This document shows positions 1 through 5,116 of a DNA stretch of 7,975 bases, piece by piece. Source of the DNA: Methanomicrobia archaeon LH_S13 (GTDB lineage: Archaea; Halobacteriota; Syntropharchaeia; Alkanophagales; Methanospirareceae). The position numbers were made by a program, and so were the translations under genes. Positions within the stretch are counted from its first letter, which is position 1, and the number at the start of each line of letters is the position of its first letter. The notes under the pieces were generated by a model. It ran no database searches, was not told the DNA's origin, and worked only from the letters and a program-made list of their open reading frames with translations. The stretch lies in the NCBI GenBank assembly GCA_023659785.1, contig JAGXOR010000053.1, positions 1-7,975 of the forward strand. The letters run 5' to 3'.

Positions 1-38
1 GGGGGATGCCACTAACCGCAGAACCCCCTATGCTTTAG
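1..38 (+). pseudogene. Possible extreme C-terminus of an IS200/IS605-type TnpB, cut by the window edge
   Basis: The plus-strand frame beginning at base 3 reads GMPLTAEPPML and stops at TAG (36-38). That stop lies in the TTTA loop of a C-rich/G-rich hairpin. Many tnpB genes of IS200/IS605 and IS1341-like elements end this way, with the stop inside a GCTTTAGC-type hairpin close to the element's right end. Only 11 residues are visible and none belongs to a catalytic motif, so the call rests on this terminal arrangement and on the following GGGGAGTATGTCA string, which resembles right-end sequences of this family from memory. It could be a complete element or a remnant. Confidence is limited. Confidence 0.4.
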
Positions 39-54
39 CTTGGGGAGTATGTCA
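24..54 (+). mobile_element. Right-end-like hairpin and terminus of an IS200/IS605-type element
   Basis: Bases 26-33 pair with 38-45 around a TTTA loop. The stem has C-G pairs at the base, one T.G wobble and one T/T mismatch, and it is followed by GAGTATGTCA (46-54 region). A subterminal hairpin followed by a short conserved tail is how IS200/IS605 elements end; they have no terminal inverted repeats and make no target duplication. The likely boundary lies at or just inside the rtcA stop codon (52-54, TCA on this strand). The exact junction cannot be fixed without an uninserted relative. Confidence 0.45.
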
Positions 55-1149
55 GTCCTTCCTAATCACAAAGACCTCGCCCTCCCCTTCCTTTTCCTCT
101 CCCTCTTTCTCTACCCCAAACTCAACATCCAAAAACTTCTTCGTCACGTACACGTTCGTTTCGAGATGTTTCGTAACTTCACGAACCTTTAGCTCAGATT
201 TGCCATCCGCGAGCGCAAAATAAGGAATAAGCTGGTCGGCAAGGTGGACATCAACCGTTGATGCAGATTCTAATTCTTCTATGATGTTCCTTGCTGCTTC
301 TTCGCCAACGAGCTCTGCCCTTTTTCCTCTTTCTCCCAACGCACTGCCACTTTTGTAGCCACGCCATAAAGTTATACCACAGCCAGTCGTCCTCTCACCC
401 CCATTCTCTATCTCCGTTTTTATCTCGGCATCGTACCCTGCCGCAATTAACATCCTTTCCGCTGCTTTCGCCTGTCTTTCTGCCACGTGCGCTGGAAGAC
501 CACAGGAATGAGAAACGCCTTTTATAATGCTTTCTCTTTCGTTCTTTAGTAAAACTATTTCTTTTAAGTAAGCCCTTACAGGGCTTGCGGGGTACAGGCA
601 GAGCCCGTGATGGGGCAGAGCCCCACAATGCGAAGGAGCTATTGCTATTCTCGCTTCCACCAACCCGCCTCCTTTTGGATAATAACCTCTTCTCTTCATA
701 GCCATATGCACATCACAGCCCATCTCGTGAATGGCTTTGAGAAATACCTCGATGTAAAAGTCCATCGGAGGCGACCATTTAACGTCTGTTCCTCCTTTTA
801 TACGCACCTTCGTTTCGTTATCCGCAAAAAGCGCAACAGGAATAAGACACTGCAGCAGTAGAGTTATGCTCCCCGCAGTGCCTATGTCTATTTCACCTTC
901 AAATCCTTTTAGCGCACCCGGTGAGAATTTTAACCATGAAGAACGCAACCTCAGCCCTTCTGTCTTCCCTCCTGATAACTTCTCTACCGCCTTAACGGCA
1001 TGCAAATGCTGCGCTGCAAGTCCTGGATTAGGTCTGTTCGCTCTTATGTTCTTTATCTCTACTTCTTTTTCTGTTATCGTAGCAAGTGCTATTGCAGTTC
1101 TTATTATCTGCCCGCCACCTTCGCCATAGGTACCGTCTATTTGAATCAT
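52..1149 (-). CDS. rtcA: RNA 3'-terminal phosphate cyclase
   Basis: RtcA uses ATP to convert an RNA 3'-phosphate into a 2',3'-cyclic phosphate through a covalent enzyme-AMP intermediate; it acts in the cytoplasm. The 365-residue protein shows the family's features in order: the N-terminal GEGGGQIIRT (9-18), RANRPNPGL (36-44), GTAGSITLLLQ (90-100), the signature RGYYPKGGG (154-162), a central insert region (about 185-275), ADQLIPYFALA, and TKHLETNVYV. In the last motif His328 corresponds to the nucleotidylated histidine of the family. Length is near the usual 340-350, with an additional Glu/Gly/Lys-rich tail (about 346-358). The ATG overlaps the upstream phosphodiesterase stop as ATGA (1146-1149), so the two are probably cotranscribed and translationally coupled. 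No strong Shine-Dalgarno is visible, only a purine run. An IS-like end abuts the stop codon. Confidence 0.95.
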   Translation of the reverse strand: MIQIDGTYGEGGGQIIRTAIALATITEKEVEIKNIRANRPNPGLAAQHLHAVKAVEKLSGGKTEGLRLRSSWLKFSPGALKGFEGEIDIGTAGSITLLLQCLIPVALFADNETKVRIKGGTDVKWSPPMDFYIEVFLKAIHEMGCDVHMAMKRRGYYPKGGGLVEARIAIAPSHCGALPHHGLCLYPASPVRAYLKEIVLLKNERESIIKGVSHSCGLPAHVAERQAKAAERMLIAAGYDAEIKTEIENGGERTTGCGITLWRGYKSGSALGERGKRAELVGEEAARNIIEELESASTVDVHLADQLIPYFALADGKSELKVREVTKHLETNVYVTKKFLDVEFGVEKEGEEKEGEGEVFVIRKD

Positions 1150-1847
1150 AAACTTTCTTTCTTTTCCAAAGAAAGAACCTTTACTAAGAAAGAAATATTA
1201 TCAGTAACCACACCTTCTACGCCAAGTTCAAGCGATTTCTCTAAATCTTCCTTCGTGTTTATGGTCCATGGATATATTTCTATTCCCTTTTTCAATGCTT
1301 CAGCAACGAAATTTCTGTTTAACCTCGGAAATTTCGGGAATATAACGTTTGCCCTTGCGTCAATTGCTATTTTTACAGGAAAAACAGGCAACGAGGAAAT
1401 TATTACTCCTGTTTTCATTTCAGGTGACAGTTCCTTTATTTTATGCAGAGAAGCGTGATAGAAAGAAGAGATTATAATTCGTTTCTTTATTCCTGCTTTC
1501 GCTATTCCATCCAACACGATTTCTTCCATCTCTTCCTCTTTCAGCTCTACAACCAACTTAATTCCAAGATTCTCTGCGAGCAAAAGCACCTCAGATAATT
1601 TCGGAATCTTTTCTCCTTTTCCAGCGTCAAGGCTTCTTAACTGCTCGAATGTTTTCTCACCAACTTTTCCTATTCCACTCGTCGTTCTCTCCAGAGTATC
1701 ATCATGAATCACGACTATTTCACGGTCTTTACTAAGTCTGACATCAATCTCTACGGCGTCAGCACCGCACTCAAAAGCCCTCTTGATGGCTCTGAGCGTG
1801 TTCTCGGGCTCTTCTGCTCTTGCCCCACGATGAGCTATTATTTTCAT
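1146..1847 (-). CDS. ugpQ: Cytoplasmic glycerophosphodiester phosphodiesterase (GDPD family, UgpQ-like)
   Basis: GDPD enzymes hydrolyse glycerophosphodiesters to glycerol phosphate plus an alcohol, usually in phospholipid turnover. With the start at ATG 1845-1847 the protein has 233 residues and begins MKIIAHRG, the usual GDPD opening directly into the first beta strand. Visible catalytic and metal residues are His6 and Arg7 (HRG), EENT-like P14-ENT17, Glu33 and Asp35 (VEIDV), and His48 (IHDD). VELKEE supplies the later acidic motif, and WTINTKEDLEKSLELGVEGVVTD is the typical C-terminal strand. The frame extends nine codons to a TTG at 1872-1874, but those residues are Lys-rich and outside the fold, so ATG is preferred. 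There is no signal peptide or membrane segment, which points to a cytoplasmic enzyme. The natural substrate in an archaeon with ether lipids is not shown by sequence. Confidence 0.92.
   Translation of the reverse strand: MKIIAHRGARAEEPENTLRAIKRAFECGADAVEIDVRLSKDREIVVIHDDTLERTTSGIGKVGEKTFEQLRSLDAGKGEKIPKLSEVLLLAENLGIKLVVELKEEEMEEIVLDGIAKAGIKKRIIISSFYHASLHKIKELSPEMKTGVIISSLPVFPVKIAIDARANVIFPKFPRLNRNFVAEALKKGIEIYPWTINTKEDLEKSLELGVEGVVTDNISFLVKVLSLEKKESL
1155..1177 (-). promoter_or_regulatory. 10-bp perfect hairpin just upstream of rtcA start
   Basis: TTCTTTCTTT (1155-1164) and AAAGAAAGAA (1168-1177) are perfect inverted repeats separated by 3 bases. The hairpin lies in the last codons of the phosphodiesterase gene and ends 5 nt from the rtcA ATG. 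In the minus-strand mRNA the arm nearest rtcA is the purine-rich AAAGAAAGAA, the only candidate ribosome binding region. The fold could therefore modulate coupling of the two genes. The regulatory role is inference; the bases also encode the low-complexity Lys/Glu/Leu tail. Confidence 0.35.
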
Positions 1848-1883
1848 TAAATCTTTCTTTTCTTTTAATTTCAAAAAGTTTTT
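1848..1883. promoter_or_regulatory. Short AT-rich divergent intergenic gap between phosphodiesterase and kae1
   Basis: Only 36 bases separate the two divergent ATGs. The gap is about 85% A+T, with runs such as AAAAAGTTTTT, and no GGAGG-like site precedes either start. Leaderless or nearly leaderless transcripts are therefore likely. An archaeal TATA box sits about 25 bp upstream of the transcription start, so for a leaderless kae1 mRNA it would fall at the gap edge or inside the start of the opposite gene. No clear TATA match can be picked out with confidence. Confidence 0.4.
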
Positions 1884-2891
1884 ATGACTATTATCTTAGG
1901 ACTTGAAGGAACTGCATGGAACCTCAGCGCGGCGTTGGTCAGCGAAGAGAAGGAAATATATGAGACAGAATCAACTTATAAGCCCTTATATGGTGGTATT
2001 CATCCACGAGAAGCGGCTCAGCATCATGCATCAGAGCTAAAGGGAGTGGTCTCACGAGCTTTAGGAGGAGCAGAAAAAGAAGGTGTTTCATTAAGAAATA
2101 TAGACGCAGTGGCATTCTCGCAGGGTCCTGGAATGGGCCCTTGCCTCAGAACGGTGGCTACCGCAGCGAGAGCGCTCTCTCTATCTCTAAAGATACCTCT
2201 AATCGGTGTTAATCATTGCATCGCACATATAGAAATTGGAAGGTGGCGATGCGGGACGAAAGATCCGGTGGTGTTATACATAAGTGGAGCAAACTCGCAG
2301 GTGTTGGCATACCGCACTGGAAAGTATCGCATCTTAGGGGAAACGCTGGATATAGGAATAGGAAATGCGTTGGACAAGTTTGCTCGCTACTTAGGACTAA
2401 GCCACCCCGGAGGTCCTAAGATAGAGGAACTGGCGTCCAAAGGCACCGAATATGTTCATATGCCTTATGTAGTGAAGGGAATGGATTTGTCTTTTTCTGG
2501 ACTCTCCACTGCTGCTAAGGACGCTATAAATTTACATCACCATAAAAAGGAGGATATTTGCTATTCGTTTCAAGAGACTGCCTTTTCCATGCTCACAGAA
2601 GTAACAGAGCGTGCAATGGCACATCTCTGTAAGGATGAGATGCTGTTAGCGGGTGGCGTAGGAGCGAATAAGAGATTACAGCAGATGCTAAAAACGATGT
2701 GCCACGACAGAGAAGCAAGATTTTATGTCCCAGAGAACAAATATTTAAAGGATAACGGTGCAATGATAGCTTATCTTGGACTGTTAATGTTGAAGAGCGG
2801 CAACACAACGCCGATAGATAAATCCGTGGTTAAGCCAAATTACCGACCTGACGAGGTGGAAGTCACATGGAGAGAAGAAGAACAAAACTAA
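1884..2891 (+). CDS. kae1: KEOPS complex tRNA N6-threonylcarbamoyladenosine transferase subunit Kae1
   Basis: Kae1 is the catalytic subunit of KEOPS, which transfers threonylcarbamoyl from threonylcarbamoyl-AMP to A37 of ANN-decoding tRNAs. The 335-residue protein opens with LGLEGTAWNLSAALV, the ASKHA phosphate-binding strand of the family. The metal site is visible as NHCIAHIE (His111, His115) and Asp290 in KDNGAMIAY. YISGANSQV (132-140), DIGIGNALDKFARYLG (156-171), HPGGPKIE (174-181), LSFSGLSTA (202-210) and AGGVGANKRL (256-265) are further nucleotide-site motifs. Length matches stand-alone Kae1: the Bud32 kinase domain that is fused C-terminally in many euryarchaea is absent. The ATG at 1884 gives the usual N-terminus; no Shine-Dalgarno precedes it. 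Its 3' end overlaps cooC by 25 bp. Bud32, Pcc1 and Cgi121 are not in the window. Confidence 0.96.
   Translation: MTIILGLEGTAWNLSAALVSEEKEIYETESTYKPLYGGIHPREAAQHHASELKGVVSRALGGAEKEGVSLRNIDAVAFSQGPGMGPCLRTVATAARALSLSLKIPLIGVNHCIAHIEIGRWRCGTKDPVVLYISGANSQVLAYRTGKYRILGETLDIGIGNALDKFARYLGLSHPGGPKIEELASKGTEYVHMPYVVKGMDLSFSGLSTAAKDAINLHHHKKEDICYSFQETAFSMLTEVTERAMAHLCKDEMLLAGGVGANKRLQQMLKTMCHDREARFYVPENKYLKDNGAMIAYLGLLMLKSGNTTPIDKSVVKPNYRPDEVEVTWREEEQN
2853..2860 (+). promoter_or_regulatory. Ribosome binding site of cooC inside kae1
   Basis: GAGGTGGA, close to the archaeal GGAGGTGA consensus, ends 6 nt before the ATG at 2867 and lies within the last codons of kae1. It supports the 2867 start and independent re-initiation on a kae1-cooC transcript. 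Confidence 0.7.
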
Positions 2892-3643
2892 AAATAGCGG
2901 TTGCAGGAAAAGGGGGTGTGGGTAAAACGACCATTGCAGGTACACTTGCTCGTCTACTTGCGAGAGAAGGGCATTCCGTAATCGCCGTAGATGCCGACCC
3001 TGCAATGAACTTGAAGTCTACATTGGGCATAAAAGAGAATCCTATTCCAATATCCACGTTAAAAGAACTGATTTTTGAACGCACGGATGCGTATTTTGGG
3101 ACGGGCGTCTACAAACTGAATCCAAAGGTAGATGACATAATCGCGAAATACGATGCAGAAGGACCTGATGGTGTAAAGCTGCTGGTAATGGGAACGATAG
3201 AAGAGGGTGGTGGCGGCTGTGTTTGTCCTGAGAATGCTTTCCTTCGGGCTTTGCTGCAGCATGTCCTGTTCAAACAGCATACGGTCATTCTAGACATGGA
3301 AGCGGGGATAGAGCATTTAGGCAGAGGAACTGCAAGAGGAGTAGACTTGATGCTTACCGTGGTAGAGCCCGGGATGAGGTCGGTGGAGACCGTAAGCAGA
3401 ATAAAGAAGCTCGGTGAGGATATAGGCATAAACAACATAACGGCAGTAATAAACAAAGTTACGGATTCAGAGATGGTAAAAAAGATAGAAACTAAATTAG
3501 AGGAAATGAACATTCCTCTGCTGGATATTATCCCTTATGAGCAGGTATTGATAAAGGCAGATATGGATAGTAAAGCTCCGTTGGATATGGGTGGAGAAGC
3601 AGTTGAGCATATAAAGATGCTAAAAGAGAAGATTTTTAGATAG
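2867..3643 (+). CDS. cooC: CooC-type nickel-insertion/CODH maturation ATPase
   Basis: CooC is a dimeric MinD/SIMIBI-class P-loop ATPase that helps insert Ni into the C-cluster of carbon monoxide dehydrogenase. The 258-residue protein has the deviant Walker A GKGGVGKTT (14-22), with the signature Lys15 that reaches across the dimer. It also has VDADPAMNL (41-49, switch I), a CxC metal site Cys118-Val-Cys120 in GGGGCVCPENAF, and LDMEAGIEHLGRGT (141-154), a strongly CooC-like Walker B/switch II segment. The CxC pair separates CooC from MinD, NifH and Mrp/ApbC relatives. The start at 2867 is backed by a good ribosome binding site, and the gene overlaps kae1 by 25 bp. No CODH subunit is in the window, so the target is inferred. 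In an archaeon the likely client is the Ni-CODH subunit of the acetyl-CoA decarbonylase/synthase complex. Confidence 0.92.
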   Translation: MERRRTKLKIAVAGKGGVGKTTIAGTLARLLAREGHSVIAVDADPAMNLKSTLGIKENPIPISTLKELIFERTDAYFGTGVYKLNPKVDDIIAKYDAEGPDGVKLLVMGTIEEGGGGCVCPENAFLRALLQHVLFKQHTVILDMEAGIEHLGRGTARGVDLMLTVVEPGMRSVETVSRIKKLGEDIGINNITAVINKVTDSEMVKKIETKLEEMNIPLLDIIPYEQVLIKADMDSKAPLDMGGEAVEHIKMLKEKIFR

Positions 3644-3706
3644 TGCCAGCCAACGCCCCAAACGCTCTTGCTCGACACAATATCGTGGTTCTATACATTA
3701 AGAATG
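3644..3706. other. Convergent gap between cooC and the NuoG-FrhB fusion gene
   Basis: These 63 bases separate two genes that end facing each other. I see no strong hairpin with a T-run. The only T-tract near the end of cooC is GATTTTTAG inside its last codons. Termination for both operons must occur here or by overlapping read-through, but no clear signal can be assigned. Confidence 0.5.
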
Positions 3707-5116
3707 CTATGCCTCCAATCCCTCCAGAATCCGTGCAAAATTCCTATCCGCCCTTTTATTTTTAAATCTTACGAGTTTTACAACCTCTTTCTTATCCACT
3801 TCCGCCTTAATGAACTCGGTCGTATCCAAGAGCCTTTTCCCTATTTTGGACCTCACAATCACCGTTGAATATCCATCAGAACTACCAACCGAACCGATAG
3901 AAATGTCTGCAAGCCTGGAAACGAAATCATCGCAATACGGACAGCCTTCTCTTACCACGTTCTCAAACTCCCGCACATCGCATGTATAATCCTCACCACC
4001 CACCGTAACGATATATTTCCCCGCGGTTATCTGCGTCTTATCTGCTTTATCAAGGTCAATGCCAAATTTCCTCTTCGTTTCTTCCTTTAAACCCTCGTAA
4101 TCAAAACTTTCAAAACAGAACAAGCCCAATATAATTATTTCCACACCCGGGAAATCACGTTCCAAATCCCACTGCTGCTGTATCTTCCTCACCGCGCGGA
4201 CTTCACAGGCCGTCCCGACAACCGCAATTCTCCTCCTTCCTTCCTTTAACGCATCCATAAGTTTCGACATCATCGGCACGTGCAAATATTTCGTTCCTCT
4301 CGCACTTCTTATCCCCTCCACATCCTCAACTACGACTGCTTCTGCTTTATACCCCTCTTCTCGACGCACAACGAGTGCAGCATCAAAGAAATTATTTTCC
4401 ATGCCTGAGATAAGCAAAGATGTGACCATTCCACCGTCTTGACCATCCACCGATGTCTTACCTGCAATTAAATCGCTGTAAACGCCCAATTCTTCGTCTC
4501 GCCCGCCCTCTAAATATCCATCCTCTATTTCCCTTATGTCCTCTGCCGTTGTTGGATAGATATTTTTTTCCCTCTTTATTGCTTCTGTGGGACATACAAG
4601 CGCACACGAACCACAACCTATGCAATCATCTGATAGTTCTAAGTAGGGGGTTCCAATGGCTCGCTCTACACCTCGATTTATAATGTTTATGGCGGAAACG
4701 CCAACTAACTCCTCACACACTCTTGTACACAATCCGCAAAGGATACATCGCTCATCTTCCAATTTGAATCGCGGTTTTACAATTCCATATTCGCTCGCCA
4801 GACTTTGTATTTTTCCTTCCTCTGGACATCTCGCCAGCAGCAGTTCCAAGAGCATCTTCCTTATCGCAATAATCCCATTGGATTTGGTATTCACCACCAG
4901 TCCCTCTTCAACCGGATAATTACAGGCTGTGACAACCTTTTTCCTGCCACGTTTCTCTATCTCCACTGAGCATAACCGACAAGCGCCAAAAGGTTCTAAC
5001 GCGGGATGATAACATAAGGTGGGTATATCAATGCCAGCCTCTTTTGCCGCCTCTAAGATGGTCTTTCCTTTCTCTACTTCTGCCTCTTTACCGTCAATTT
5101 CTAATTTCACTGCCAT
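3707..5116 (-). CDS. NuoG/HoxU-type iron-sulfur protein fused to an FrhB-type F420-binding domain
   Basis: The 469-residue protein joins two modules. The front half is a plant-type [2Fe-2S] ferredoxin domain (about 1-78; Cys35, Cys46, Cys49, Cys65). A linker with the LLLARCPEEG stretch follows, then two [4Fe-4S] sites: Cys124-127-130-134 and Cys165-168-171-175. This is the N-terminal layout of NuoG, HoxU and HydA. The back half (about 210-469) is an FrhB/FdhB coenzyme F420 domain: DGQDGGMVTSLLISG (224-238), VVGTACEVRAVRKIQ with Cys304, GLFCFESFDYEGL with Cys334, CPYCDDF with Cys392/395, and ADISIGSVGSSDGYSTVIVRS (403-423). Family knowledge gives FAD, one [4Fe-4S] and F420 binding. The His/Cys3 cluster motif usual in this NuoG region is missing. 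The gene is third in the operon; its ATG overlaps the nuoF-like stop by 10 bp. It probably carries electrons between F420 and the NuoF flavin. Confidence 0.9.
   Translation of the reverse strand: MAVKLEIDGKEAEVEKGKTILEAAKEAGIDIPTLCYHPALEPFGACRLCSVEIEKRGRKKVVTACNYPVEEGLVVNTKSNGIIAIRKMLLELLLARCPEEGKIQSLASEYGIVKPRFKLEDERCILCGLCTRVCEELVGVSAINIINRGVERAIGTPYLELSDDCIGCGSCALVCPTEAIKREKNIYPTTAEDIREIEDGYLEGGRDEELGVYSDLIAGKTSVDGQDGGMVTSLLISGMENNFFDAALVVRREEGYKAEAVVVEDVEGIRSARGTKYLHVPMMSKLMDALKEGRRRIAVVGTACEVRAVRKIQQQWDLERDFPGVEIIILGLFCFESFDYEGLKEETKRKFGIDLDKADKTQITAGKYIVTVGGEDYTCDVREFENVVREGCPYCDDFVSRLADISIGSVGSSDGYSTVIVRSKIGKRLLDTTEFIKAEVDKKEVVKLVRFKNKRADRNFARILEGLEA

Noticed and set aside
291..1129. 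Plus-strand open frames across rtcA
   Set aside because: They are antisense shadows of a confidently identified gene, rich in Ser, Pro and Phe, without ribosome sites or family motifs.
1848..1874. N-terminal extension of the phosphodiesterase to TTG 1872-1874
   Set aside because: It adds a Lys-rich stretch before the canonical MKIIAHRG opening, uses a rare start codon and would leave almost no space to the divergent kae1.
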